From Porites lobata (taxonomy: Eukaryota; Cnidaria; Anthozoa; Scleractinia; Poritidae), in contig CALNXK010000016.1 in NCBI GenBank assembly GCA_942486035.1, forward strand, positions 2,202,501 through 2,266,500: a stretch of DNA of 64,000 nt, written 5' to 3'. The translations under genes were made by a program, and so were the position numbers. The number at the start of each line of letters is the position of its first letter. Within the stretch, counting starts at the first letter, position 1. Positions 25,414 to 37,930 of this stretch are shown here, piece by piece. The notes under the pieces were generated by a model that saw nothing but the letters and a program-made list of their open reading frames with translations, was not told the origin of the DNA and ran no database searches.

Positions 25414-26053
25414 GATGTTCCGACCCTCTCGGGATGGAGAGCAGAAAAATAACCGATGGCCAGATCACAGCTTCAACCGAATATAACGCTGTACACGGCG
25501 CCACCAATGGCAGACTCAATTTCAAGGCTGGAGGAGGTAAGACTGGCGCATGGTCCGCCCGCACCAATGACGTTAATCAGTGGCTACAAGTGGATCTTGG
25601 AGCTAAAACCGAGGTGACAGGAATACAGATCCAGGGACGACAAGACGCGGATCAATGGGTTACGAGCTTTACTATCTCCTACAGCAGCGACGGAACCACC
25701 TATACATTTTATCAGAACAGCAAGGTATGGAAAAAAATGAAAATCGTTGCAAAACAAACTCAAGCAATTAACTAATTCAATCTCGACTCGGTAACATGAA
25801 ATTCTCTCAAAACCTCAGGCCCAAATTAAAAACTTAGCAACACTGTTGTTACCCTCCACAAGTAACTAACTAGTTTAACCTTAACACTTCTGGATCATTT
25901 ACCTGCTCCAGGTCTTTAATGGAAACACGGACCGCAACACCGTGGTTTTGAACGTTTTGCACCCTTCCATAAATGCACGCTACATTCGGGTGCATCCTAA
26001 GACGTGGCATGGCCATATTTCTATGAGGATGGAACTATTGGGATGTCCGTCAG
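25414..26053 (+). CDS. Discoidin module 19: exons 25414-25724, 25912-26053
   Basis: Intact. Gly before C1, Gly15. Exon B has Arg136 to His (CGT to CAT), unique in the array. Type II intron with cttctggatc. Confidence 0.95.
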
Positions 26054-26538
26054 GTACTGACAATCTTGTTCGTTTTCTTCTTAATTAACAAACAACTTCC
26101 CACTTACTTTTACCACAGCGGTACACAATTTACTCGCATAGTCTTTCAACTGCAGGTCACTCCTCTTATTATTAGAAAGTCACAGGCCCAAACAATTTCT
26201 TTTACAATTATGTAATCAATTTTATGGAATGACGCGTCGTGCCTTTAAACTAAGGATCATGGATAGGAAATACGTGGCCTGTCAAAATCAAAAAAGATCT
26301 ATTTTTAAACAAATGCAATTTTACATACAACGCTTTAGCGAAAATGAGACTTTAAAACAACTTTGTTGCATGTGGAACTTTTACAACAATTTTTCCTACA
26401 TTGTTCTGTGAATGATACACCACAGAAAAGTGAAAGTAGGTATTCAAATTGCAATTCCTTAACGCAATAATCGTGCAAGAACAGTTGAACATCAACTAGC
26501 ACTATAGTTGTCTAAGCAAATGTGTTCTCTTTGTATAG

Positions 26539-27178
26539 GATGTTCCGACCCTCTCGGGATGGAGAGCAGAAAAATAACCGATGGCCAGATCACAGCTTCA
26601 ACCGAATATAACGCTGTACACGGCGCCACCAATGGCAGACTCAATTTCAAGGCTGGAGGAGGTAAGACTGGCGCATGGTCCGCCCGCACCAATGACGTTA
26701 ATCAGTGGCTACAAGTGGATCTTGGAGCTAAAACCGAGGTGACAGGAATACAGATCCAGGGACGACAAGACGCGGATCAATGGGTTACGAGCTTTACTAT
26801 CTCCTACAGCAGCGACGGAACCACCTATACATTTTATCAGAACAGCAAGGTATGGAAAAAATGAAAATCGTTGCAAAACAAACTCAAGCAATTAACTAAT
26901 TCAATCTCGACTCGGTAAAATGAAATTCTCTCAAAACCTTAAGGTTACATTAAAAACTAAGCAACACTGTTTGTTACTCTCCACAAGTAACTAACTAGTT
27001 TAACCTTAACACTTCTCGATCATTTACCTGCTCCAGGTCTTTAATGGAAACACGGACCGCAACACCGTGGTTTTGAACGTTTTGCACCCTTCCATAAATG
27101 CACGCTACATTCGGGTGCATCCTAAGACGTGGCGTGGCCATATTTCTATGAGGATGGAACTATTGGGATGTCCGTCAG
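26539..27178 (+). CDS. Discoidin module 20: exons 26539-26849, 27037-27178
   Basis: Intact. Gly before C1, Gly15. The A-run just after the exon A donor is one base shorter than in other units; this is intronic and harmless. Confidence 0.95.
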
Positions 27179-27663
27179 GTACTGACAATCTTGTTCGTTT
27201 TCTTCTTAATTAACAAACAACTTCCCACTTACTTTTACCACAGCGGTACACAATTTACTCGCATAGTCTTTCAACTGCAGGTCACTCCTCTTATTATTAG
27301 AAAGTCACAGGCCCAAACAATTTCTTTTACAATTATGTAATCAATTTTATGGAATGACGCGTCGTGCCTTTAAACTAAGGATCATGCATAGCAAATACGT
27401 GGGCTGCCAAAATCAAAAAGGATCTATTTTTAAACAAATGCAATTTTACAAACAACACTTTAGCGACAATGACACTTTAAAACAACTTTGTTGCATGTGG
27501 AACTTTTACAACAATTTTTCCTACATTGTGCTGTGAATGATACACCACAGAAAAGTGCAAGTAGGCATCCAAATTGCAAGTCCTTAACGCAAGAATCGTG
27601 CAAAAATAATTGAACATCAACTAGCACTATAGTTGTCTAAGCAAATGTATTCTCTTTGTATAG

Positions 27664-28304
27664 CATGTTCCGACCCTCTTGGGATGGAGAGCAGAAAAAT
27701 AACCGATCGCCAGATCACAGCTTCAACCGAATATAACGCTGTACACGGCGCCACCAATGGCAGACTCAATTTCAAGGCTGGAGGAGGTAAGACTGGCGCA
27801 TGGTCCGCCCGCACCAATGACGTTAATCAGTGGCTACAAGTGGATCTTGGAGCTAAAACCGAGGTGACAGGAATACAGATCCAGGGACGACAAGACGCAG
27901 ATCAATGGGTTACGAGCTTTACTATCTCCTACAGCAGCGACGGAACCACCTATACATTTTATCAGAACAGCAAGGTATGGAAAAAAATGAAAATCGTTGC
28001 AAAACAAACTCAAGCAATTAACTAATTCAATTTCGACTCGGTAAAATGAAATTCTCTCAAAACCTTAAGGTTACATTAAAAACTAAGCAACACTGTTTGT
28101 TACTCTCCACAAGTAACTAACTAGTTTAACCTTAACACTTCTCGATCATTTACCTGCTCCAGGTCTTTAATGGAAACACGGACCGCAACACCGTGGTTTT
28201 GAACGTTTTGCACCCTTCCATAAATGCACGCTACATTCGGGTGCATCCTAAGACGTGGCGTGGCCATATTTCTATGAGGATGGAACTATTGGGATGTCCG
28301 TCAG
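27664..28304 (+). CDS. Discoidin module 21: exons 27664-27974, 28163-28304
   Basis: Intact. Ala before C1, Arg15, silent CTT at Leu5 and GCA at Ala78. Type I intron. Confidence 0.95.
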
Positions 28305-28789
28305 GTACTGACAATCTTGTTCGTTTTCTTCTTAATTAACAAACAACTTCCCACTTACTTTTACCACAGCGGTACACAATTTACTCGCATAGTCTTTCAA
28401 CTGCAGGTCACTCCTCTTATTATTAGAAAGTCACAGGCTCAAACAATTTCTTTTGCCATTACGTAATCAATTTTATGGAATGACGCGTCGTGCCTTTAAA
28501 CTAAGGAACATGCATAGCAAATATGTGGGCTGCCAAAATCAAAACGGATCTATTTTTAACCAAATGCAATTTTACAAACAACGCTTTAGCGACAATGAGA
28601 CTTTAAAACAACTTTGTTGCATGTGGAACTTTTACAACAACTTTTCCTACATTGTGCTGTGAATGATACACCACAGGAAAGAGCAAGTAGGCATCCAAAT
28701 TGCAAGTCCTTAACGCAATAATCGTGCAAAAACAGTTGAACATCAACTAGCACTATAGTTGTCGAAGCAAATGTATCCTCTTTGTATAG

Positions 28790-29429
28790 CATGTTCCGAC
28801 CCTCTCGGGATGGAGAGCAGAAAAATAACCGATGGCCAGATCACAGCTTCAACCGAATATAACGCTGTACACGGCGCCACCAATGGCAGACTCAATTTCA
28901 AGGCCGGAGGAGGTAAGACTGGCGCATGGTCCGCCCGCACCAATGACGTTAATCAGTGGCTACAAGTGGATCTTGGAGCTAAAACCGAGGTGACAGGAAT
29001 ACAGATCCAGGGACGACAAGACGCGGATCAATGGGTTACGAGCTTTACTATCTCCTACAGCAGCGACGGAACCACCTATACATTTTATCAGAACAGCAAG
29101 GTATGGAAAAAAATGAAAATCGTTGCAAAACAAACTCAAGCAATTAACTAATTCAATCTCGACTCGGTAACATGAAATTCTCTCAAAACCTCAGGCCCAA
29201 ATTAAAAACTTAGCAACACTGTTGTTACCCTCCACATGTAACTAACTAGTTTAACCTTAACACTTCTGGATCATTTACCTGCTCCAGGTCTTTAATGGAA
29301 ACACGGACCGCAACACCGTGGTTTTGAACGTTTTGCACCCGTCCATAAATGCACGCTACATTCGGGTGCATCCTAAGACGTGGCGTGGCCATATTTCTAT
29401 GAGGATGGAACTATTGGGATGTCCGTCAG
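28790..29429 (+). CDS. Discoidin module 22: exons 28790-29100, 29288-29429
   Basis: Intact. Ala before C1, Gly15, silent CCG at Pro121. Type II intron with cttctggatc, unlike its block partner module 16. Confidence 0.95.
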
Positions 29430-29914
29430 GTACTGACAATCTTTTTCGTTTTCTTCTTAATTAACAAACAACTTCCCACTTACTTTTACCACAGCGGTAC
29501 ACAATTTACTCGCATAGTCTTTCAACTGCAGGTCACTCCTCTTATTATTAGAAAGTCACAGGCCCAAACAATTTCTTTTACAATTATGTAATCAATTTTA
29601 TGGAATGACGCGTCGTGCCTTTAAACTAAGGATCATGCATAGGAAATACGTGGCCTGTCAAAATCAAAAAAGATCTATTTTTAAACAAATGCAATTTTAC
29701 ATACAACGCTTTAGCGACAATGAGACTTTAAAACAACTTTGTTGCATGTGGAACTTTTACAACAATTTTTCCTACATTGTGCTGTGAATGATACACCACA
29801 GAAAAGTGAAAGTAGGCATTCAAATTGCAATTCCTTAACGCAATAATCGTGCAAGAACAGTTGAACATCAACTAGCACTATAGTTGTCTAAGCAAATGTA
29901 TTCTCTTTGTATAG

Positions 29915-30555
29915 GATGTTCCGACCCTCTCGGGATGGAGAGCAGAAAAATAACCGATCGCCAGATCACAGCTTCAACCGAATATAACGCTGTACACGGC
30001 GCCACCAATGGCAGACTCAATTTCAAGGCTGGAGGAGGTAAGACTGGCGCATGGTCCGCCCGCACCAATGACGTTAATCAGTGGCTACAAGTGGATCTTG
30101 GAGCTAAAACCGAGGTGACAGGAATACAGATCCAGGGACGACAAGACGCGGATCAATGGGTTACGAGCTTTACTATCTCCTACAGCAGCGACGGAACCAC
30201 CTATACATTTTATCAGAACAGCAAGGTATGGAAAAAAATGAAAATCGTTGCAAAACAAACTCAAGCAATTAACTAATTCAATCTCGACTCGGTAAAATGA
30301 AATTCTCTCAAAACCTTAAGGTTACATTAAAAACTAAGCAACACTGTTTGTTACTCTCCACAAGTAACTAACTAGTTTAACCTTAACACTTCTCGATCAT
30401 TTACCTGCTCCAGGTCTTTAATGGAAACACGGACCGCAACACCGTGGTTTTGAACGTTTTGCACCCTTCCATAAATGCACGCTACATTCGGGTGCATCCT
30501 AAGACGTGGCGTGGCCATATTTCTATGAGGATGGAACTATTGGGATGTCCGTCAG
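29915..30555 (+). CDS. Discoidin module 23: exons 29915-30225, 30414-30555
   Basis: Intact. Gly before C1, Arg15. Exon B has the consensus Arg129, unlike partner module 17. Confidence 0.95.
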
Positions 30556-31040
30556 GTACTGACAATCTTGTTCGTTTTCTTCTTAATTAACAAACAACTT
30601 CCCACTTACTTTTACCACAGCGGTACACAATTTACTCGCATAGTCTTTCAACTGCAGGTCACTCCTCTTATTATTAGAAAGTCACAGGCCCAAACAATTT
30701 CTTTTACAATTATGTAATCAATTTTATGGAATGACGCGTCGTGCCTTTAAACTAAGGATCATGCATAACAAATACGTGGGCTGCCAAAATCAAAAAGGAT
30801 CTATTTCTAAACAAATGGAATTTTACAAACAACGCTTTAGCGACAATGACACTTTAAAACAACTTTGTTGCATGTGGAACTTTTACAACAATTTTTCCTA
30901 CATTGTGCTGTGAATGATACACCACAGAAAAGTGCAAGTAGGCATCCAAATTGCAAGTCCTTAACGCAATAATCGTGCAAAAATAATTGAACATCAGCTA
31001 GCACTATAGTTGTCTAAGCAAATGTGTTCTCTTTGTATAG

Positions 31041-31681
31041 CATGTTCCGACCCTCTTGGGATGGAGAGCAGAAAAATAACCGATGGCCAGATCACAGCTT
31101 CAACCGAATATAACGCTGTACACGGCGCCACCAATGGCAGACTCAATTTCAAGGCTGGAGGAGGTAAGACTGGCGCATGGTCCGCCCGCACCAATGACGT
31201 TAATCAGTGGCTACAAGTGGATCTTGGAGCTAAAACCGAGGTGACAGGAATACAGATCCAGGGACGACAAGACGCACATCAATGGGTTACGAGCTTTACT
31301 ATCTCCTACAGCAGCGACGGAACCACCTATACATTTTATCAGAACAGCAAGGTATGGAAAAAAATGAAAATCGTTGCAAAACAAACTCAAGCAATTAACT
31401 AATTCAATCTCGACTCGGTAAAATGAAATTCTCTCAAAACCTTAAGGTTACATTAAAAACTAAGCAACACTGTTTGTTACTCTCCACAAGTAACTAACTA
31501 GTTTAACCTTAACACTTCTCGATCATTTACCTGCTCCAGGTCTTTAATGGAAACACGGACCGCAACACCGTGGTTTTGAACGTTTTGCACCCTTCCATAA
31601 ATGCACGCTACATTCGGGTGCATCCTAAGACGTGGCGTGGCCATATTTCTATGAGGATGGAACTATTGGGATGTCCGTCAG
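31041..31681 (+). CDS. Discoidin module 24: exons 31041-31351, 31540-31681
   Basis: Intact. Ala before C1, Gly15, Asp79 to His. Five-A run, so the frame is open where partner module 18 is broken. Confidence 0.95.
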
Positions 31682-32166
31682 GTACTGACAATCTTGTTCG
31701 TTTTCTTCTTAATTAACAAACAACTTCCCACTTACTTTTACCACAGCGGTACACAATTTACTCGCATAGTCTTTCAACTGCAGGTCACTCCTCTTATTAT
31801 TAGAAAGTCACAGGCCCAAACAATTTCTTTTACAATTATGTAATCAATTTTATGGAATGACGCGTCGTGCCTTTAAACTAAGGATCATGCATAGCAAATA
31901 CGTGGGCTGCCAAAATCAAAACGGATCTATTTTTAACCAAATGCAATTTTACAAACAACGCTTTAGCGACAATGACACTTTAAAACAACTTTGTTGCATG
32001 TGGAACTTTTACAACAATTTTTCCTACATTGTGCTGTGAATGATACACCACAGAAAAGTGCAAGTAGGCATCCAAATTGCAAGTCCTTAACGCAATAATC
32101 GTGCAAAAATAATTGAACATCAACTAGCACTATAGTTGTCTAAGCAAATGTATCCTCTTTGTATAG

Positions 32167-32807
32167 CGTGTTCCGACCCTCTCGGGATGGAGAGCAGAAA
32201 AATAACCGATGGCCAGATCACAGCTTCAACCGAATATAACGCTGTACACGGCGCCACCAATGGCAGACTCAATTTCAAGGCTGGAGGAGGTAAGACTGGC
32301 GCATGGTCCGCCCGCACAAATGACGTTAATCAGTGGCTACAAGTGGATCTTGGAGCTAAAACCGAGGTGACAGGAATACAGATCCAGGGACGACAAGACG
32401 CAGATCAATGGGTTACGAGCTTTACTATCTCCTACAGCAGCGACGGAACCACCTATACATTTTATCAGAACAGCAAGGTATGGAAAAAAATGAAAATCGT
32501 TGCAAAACAAACTCAAGCAATTAACTAATTCAATTTCGACTCGGTAAAATGAAATTCTCTCAAAACCTTAAGGTTACATTAAAAACTAAGCAACACTGTT
32601 TGTTACTCTCCACAAGTAACTAACTAGTTTAACCTTAACACTTCTCGATCATTTACCTGCTCCAGGTCTTTAATGGAAACACGGACCGCAACACCGTGGT
32701 TTTGAACGTTTTGCACCCTTCCATAAATGCACGCTACATTCGGGTGCATCCTAAGACGTGGCGTGGCCATATTTCTATGAGGATGGAACTATTGGGATGT
32801 CCGTCAG
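32167..32807 (+). CDS. Discoidin module 25: exons 32167-32477, 32666-32807
   Basis: Intact. The exon begins CGTGT instead of CATGT; the split codon is still Ala (GCG). Gly15, silent GCA at Ala78. Confidence 0.95.
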
Positions 32808-33292
32808 GTACTGACAATCTTGTTCGTTTTCTTCTTAATTAACAAACAACTTCCCACTTACTTTTACCACAGCGGTACACAATTTACTCGCATAGTCTTT
32901 CAACTGCAGGTCACTCCTCTTATTATTAGAAAGTCACAGGCTCAAACAATTTCTTTTGCAATTATGTAATCAATTTTATGGAATGACGCGTCGTGCCTTT
33001 AAACTAAGGATCATGCATAGGAAATACGTGGCCTGTCAAAATCAAAAAAGATCTATTTTTAAACAAATGCAATTTTACATACAACGCTTTAGCGACAATG
33101 AGACTTTAAAACAACTTTGTTGCATGTGGAACTTTTACAACAATTTTTCCTACATTGTTCTGTGAATGATACACCACAGAAAAGTGAAAGTAGGCATTCA
33201 AATTGCAATTCCTTAACGCAATAATCGTACAAGAACAGTTGAACATCAACTAGCACTATAGTTGTCTAAGCAAATGTATTCTCTTTGTATAG

Positions 33293-33933
33293 GATGTTCC
33301 GACCCTCTCGGGATGGAGAGCAGAAAAATAACCGATCGCCAGATCACAGCTTCAACCGAATATAACGCTGTACACGGCGCCACCAATGGCAGACTCAATT
33401 TCAAGGCTGGAGGAGGTAAGACTGGCGCATGGTCCGCCCGCACCAATGACGTTAATCAGTGGCTACAAGTGGATCTTGGAGCTAAAACCGAGGTGACAGG
33501 AATACAGATCCAGGGACGACAAGACGCGGATCAATGGGTTACGAGCTTTACTATCTCCTACAGCAGCGACGGAACCACCTATACATTTTATCAGAACAGC
33601 AAGGTATGGAAAAAAATGAAAATCGTTGCAAAACAAACTCAAGCAATTAACTAATTCAATCTCGACTCGGTAAAATGAAATTCTCTCAAAACCTTAAGGT
33701 TACATTAAAAACTAAGCAACACTGTTTGTTACTCTCCACAAGTAACTAACTAGTTTAACCTTAACACTTCTCGATCATTTACCTGCTCCAGGTCTTTAAT
33801 GGAAACACGGACCGCAACACCGTGGTTTTGAACGTTTTGCACCCTTCCATAAATGCACGCTACATTCGGGTGCATCCTAAGACGTGGCGTGGCCATATTT
33901 CTATGAGGATGGAACTATTGGGATGTCCGTCAG
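33293..33933 (+). CDS. Discoidin module 26: exons 33293-33603, 33792-33933
   Basis: Last module of the homogeneous array, intact. Gly before C1, Arg15. Type I intron. The donor TCAG|gtactg is normal, so the transcript can continue to the divergent modules downstream. Confidence 0.95.
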
Positions 33934-34205
33934 GTACTGACAATCTTGTTCGTTTTCTTCTTAATTAACAAACAACTTCCACTTACTTTTACCACAGCGG
34001 TACACAATTTCCTCGCATTGTTTTTCAACTGCAGGTCACTCGTCCTATTATTTCATAATCACAGGTCCAACTAATCTGTTTCACAATTATGTAATCAATT
34101 TTATTGAATAGCGCGTTGTGCCTTTAAACTTGTCATACTTAGGAAATCATGGGCTTCGAAAATCAAAAAGGATCAAACGTTGAAACAGATGCAATTTAAC
34201 AAACT
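33934..34205. repeat. Decayed right edge of the tandem array
   Basis: Continues the inter-module intron, but from about 34010 it accumulates substitutions and small indels (for example cctcgcattgtttttc for ctcgcatagtctttc) and stops resembling the unit near 34205. Edge divergence of this kind is expected when homogenisation acts mainly inside an array. Confidence 0.8.
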
Positions 34206-35061
34206 AGTGTTATAGGATTAAGGGAGACCTAGGGCAAATGGAAAGCGCTCTTACGACTTAGACTCATTAATTCGCATATTTGCAACTTGTAATAACGTGA
34301 GTGTTCCCTTCTTTCCTTTTTGCAGCTTAAAATTCGACGTCTTTAATTTTTTATCATCATCTGCATGAGTAGTCGATAGAAAAGTTAGATTAAAAGAAAA
34401 AAACATTGAAAAAATAAAGAAATTCCTAGGGTCCAAAAGTGTAACGTTTTCGAATTAGACTTAAGACAACGTTTTTTTGTAATTATTCGTTTATCTCTCG
34501 GTCAACAACGAAAGCTAATCGCACAGCACTGAAGCTAAGATAAAGCAGAAAAACAGCACATACTAAAGGGAACCAGAGCAGAGGGAAAAGCCCAAAATTA
34601 GATAAATTAAGCTTCAAAGTATGAAAATATAAGGGAGTAAATCTAGATATTACTGTATATACAAGAAGACACTAAGGACGATGAAGGATGAGGAATCAAA
34701 ACATCACAGTCGATGACAGTTTATATAGGTCAAACTGCTTAATGAAGAGAAGTTGTGTTTGGTATTGGAATTACAAGCTTTTGAGTTTTGAATTTGTTTG
34801 ATGTTTAAATGTCAAAAGAGACTGCCTTGAACTGTAATCCGGGATTTTTTATCCTAATAAAAGAAGAACCACTGACTTTATTTGACCATCCACTTGTCAT
34901 TTAAGGAATTAATAACCTCTTCTATTTTATCTACTTCAATGAAAAGTCGTAAACAGGACATTTTTTGGGGGGGAGAACAAATTATTAGGGTACTGTACTA
35001 GTATTACAGTTATTATACAACTACATGAGAAATTTCTGCAATCTGATTGGTTTAGACCAGT

Positions 35062-35094
<33 letters not shown>

Positions 35095-37760
35095 GAAAAT
35101 TACAAACCTTTTGCGGGTAGTAGTATAAACAAACAAGAATCGCCGAAAGGCGATTTTTAACTGGGCTGCAAAAGGGGCTATTTTTTCTCAAGGGAGAGGG
35201 CGGCTATACACACTCAGGCTACCATAAAACCTTGTCGGCAACCATTGCATGCGACAGAACCTCAAGTGAGACTGAAACATAAACTCATTCAAAACATTGT
35301 ACCTTTTTCAGAAGACTTGCGTAACCCAAAAAAAAGAGTACCATTTTTAAGTGGGGGCTGTATAATAACTTTTAAATTCCACCATTATGAAGAAAAATAA
35401 ACAAGTTAGCCATTAATTCTAAGCAGGAAACAATTTGCATTTTTTCCACGTACCCCTCCCCCAATCCCTCTGTGCCCCAAAATATAGCGTGACAGTATAA
35501 CGTGACCAATTTGACGTAACTGGAAATTCCAAAAATTGTTGTCGTTCTACGAGCATAAAATGCGACAGACTGAGCTGATTTACACTAGACAGAAATATTG
35601 TATTGTATGAAAACCAGAAGTATACTAAAACAGACAGTTAACTGCCCATTGATCCCGCCTGATCCAACTGGGCCCAACTGACTGCACGGAGACTTTACTG
35701 CGCTTTTCACAAACATACGAACTCTAAAGTTCAAAAACCACCTTCACAATTGTGTTTATCGCTGCCGTCAATCATAATTACGATCACAAGCAACGAACCT
35801 TGAAACAGAGAAACACACAAAACGGATCGAAATCCACAAATCACAAACCATGACCTTTTGAACCCGTGAAGTAAAGTTTTGTTTCCTAAGAGGTCCGTTA
35901 AGATGATTGACAGCAGCGAAAAACGCAATCGTCGGTTGGCTTCTGAACTTCAGAATTCGCATGTTTGTGAAAAGTGCGATAGTTGCGATCCTAATTTGCG
36001 GTCCACAGTCTACAAGAAAACGCACTATTTTTTCCACAAGATGAAAAACATTCAGTTTTAAGATTTTCCTCATGGTATTTTTCTCTAACTTAAAGGAATA
36101 AAATCCTTTGCATTTTGAGACCTAAAAAAGTTTAAAGATTTCTCGCTCGCATGTTGCGTTCACCAGCACGCACTTCAAACAATGTAAATTGATCAAACGA
36201 TCGATAACATTTTTTACCCGATACCGATGCGAGTTAAAAATTCGCTCCAGTTCTGTTTGTCTCACCCAAGACGAACTTTTCTTCATGGAAGATAATAAAC
36301 TATGCCGCTTTATAACTCGTCCGAAGTTTTTGTTCCAGCTAAACAATATGGAAACACTATTCACAGTCACTCCTTGGATATTAAAAAGACTGAACGTGAC
36401 GCACTATTATGCCTTTGTTTACTTCTGATCACATCTTCAAGCGAAGTCTCTCTTTTCAAGCGATTCATCTCAATGCACAATAATTGACCCTTATATTAGT
36501 TAAAACCCTATGGTTCATTTATATTAATGCTGTTTTTGCCCCTCACATTGACTGTGTTCGTTCGTATTCAAAACACCTTTACGAAAATAAAGGTCGTATA
36601 AGTCTTGTGTGTTATGTTTCGAGATAAATGGATTATACGCTTTTTTAAGTTTCCATTTTGCGGTGACTTCAGTTTACATCTCCATAAAATGGTAAAAGAA
36701 ATATCAAGAAACATCACCAGAGCTGAAAACTTTCAAAGGCATGTTTCTGAAACTCGCTAATGCTGACATCAATTTCGCGTGCTTGCTGAATGGGCGAAAA
36801 CACAGAATTGTGATCACAAGATCATGTACAAAATTTAATGATAAAAGCTTAGCAAGATACAAATACAAACAAAAGCAAACCCCCTGAAACCTCGACGTGG
36901 GCTACACTTGTATGCTCTACTCAGTCACCAAACCTTGTCAGTAATAGCTCCTATTTTCCTCAAGTCGCTCTCTGTGAAGCTCCTGAATGGGATGTCCCGG
37001 TGAAGCTTTAAACTTGTGTGCGAAATTCTCAGAGTCCCTATTTTTGTCCGTGTCTTCTTTATCCTCAGTATCCGAAATTTAGACCTCCAAAGTGGCGTGT
37101 GTTGCATTAAATAGAAGAAAATATTTAAAGGAAAAGCCAGTCTTCTAACATGGCACAGTTGTCACGTCCCTCGCTCATGGACGTGCGTAGTGCCATTCAT
37201 CGCTTCACTGACTACGAAGGCTTACAATCAAGTCTTCAGCCATAGTGTCGTCAACTGGTGAAATACCTTGCTCATAAATTGTGCTTCTTAATTGCTCATG
37301 TACTACATCGATCGGTAATTCTCTCTTTGAGTTCACGAAGCGGCCACGGCGTTCCAAACCTGACGCCCACAGTCATCTTTTAGTGTGAACCTACCGTGAA
37401 CGGCGTGTCGGTTTGAATGCAACGCGAGCATTTCTCTGAGTTTCCCAGCGCCAACATCATCTAACTGACTTAAACTCGAACAATACAAAAATTATAGAGT
37501 GACTCCCATGATCGAATCGCTTCGAACAACGCAAGTAGCCTTCTTCAGGTTCGCAACGCTTTGTGGGTTTTTCAGGGGGAGCGCAGACGAGGTACAAAAA
37601 GTATCCGTGCAAGGGTTCGTGCAAGAGAAAATCATATGAAACCATTTGTGAGAACATCGTTTCTCGGTACCAGACCCTCGTGTCTTCCCTCCCCCGGGAG
37701 GCCGTTTTTCGCCGCGGACGACCGAAAGCCCATTTTATGACTGGGCGCACAGGCAGCCCA

Positions 37761-37929
37761 GTAATAATAGCATGATTTCTACGTGATATTTGGCATAAAT
37801 ATACCACTCGTGATATTTCAAAATTGTCTCAAATTTCACTCGCCTAAGGGCTCGCGAAATTACATATAACAATTTCGAAATATCACCTGAGGTATTTATG
37901 CCAAATATCACAACAAATCATGCTATTAC
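37761..37929. mobile_element. Palindromic MITE (GTGATATTTGGCATAAATA)
   Basis: Inner arms GTGATATTTGGCATAAATA and TATTTATGCCAAATATCAC are exact inverse copies. Outer arms GTAATAATAGCATGATTT and AAATCATGCTATTAC also match, apart from one 3-base difference. About 169 bp; no coding capacity. Confidence 0.8.
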
Positions 37930-37930
37930 C

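Larger units (their letters stand above)
18200..31710 (+). repeat. Higher-order repeat: modules 13-18 duplicated as 19-24
   Basis: Modules pair at a constant distance of 6,754-6,760 bp. Shared private variants are: 13/19 (GTGGCCTATC in the preceding intron), 14/20 (gtgttctc plus gcgaaaatg), 15/21 (aacaacacttt), 16/22 (gtatcctc with aaaacggatc), 17/23 (Gly before C1 with Arg15) and 18/24 (Asp79 to His). The block boundary falls near 24.95 kb. Not all variants follow the pairing: the intron haplotype of 16 (type I) differs from 22 (type II), so conversion has acted since. Modules 25-26 resemble 22-23 and may begin a third, partial block. Confidence 0.85.
5119..34205 (+). repeat. 26-unit tandem array, period about 1,126 bp
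   Basis: Exon A starts are spaced 1,125-1,128 bp apart from 5138 to 33293. Units are near-identical across exons and introns. Intra-domain introns come in two haplotypes. Type II (contains ctcaggcccaaatt) is found in modules 2, 3, 4, 12, 13, 19 and 22; type I (contains ccttaaggttacatt) in the rest. Gene 2 carries a type-II-like form (caggccca), so type I looks derived. The last unit decays after 34010. A 60-codon open frame recurs between modules but lies in intron and is scrambled in gene 2, so it is not annotated as a gene. Confidence 0.97.

Noticed and set aside
5138..33933. CRISPR-like array interpretation of the regular repeats
   Set aside because: Units are over 1.1 kb, intron-containing and coding; the sequence is eukaryotic.
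35731..36487. Several overlapping frames of 60-100 codons on both strands
   Set aside because: No family resemblance, no supporting splice sites in matching phase, and mutual overlap suggest chance.
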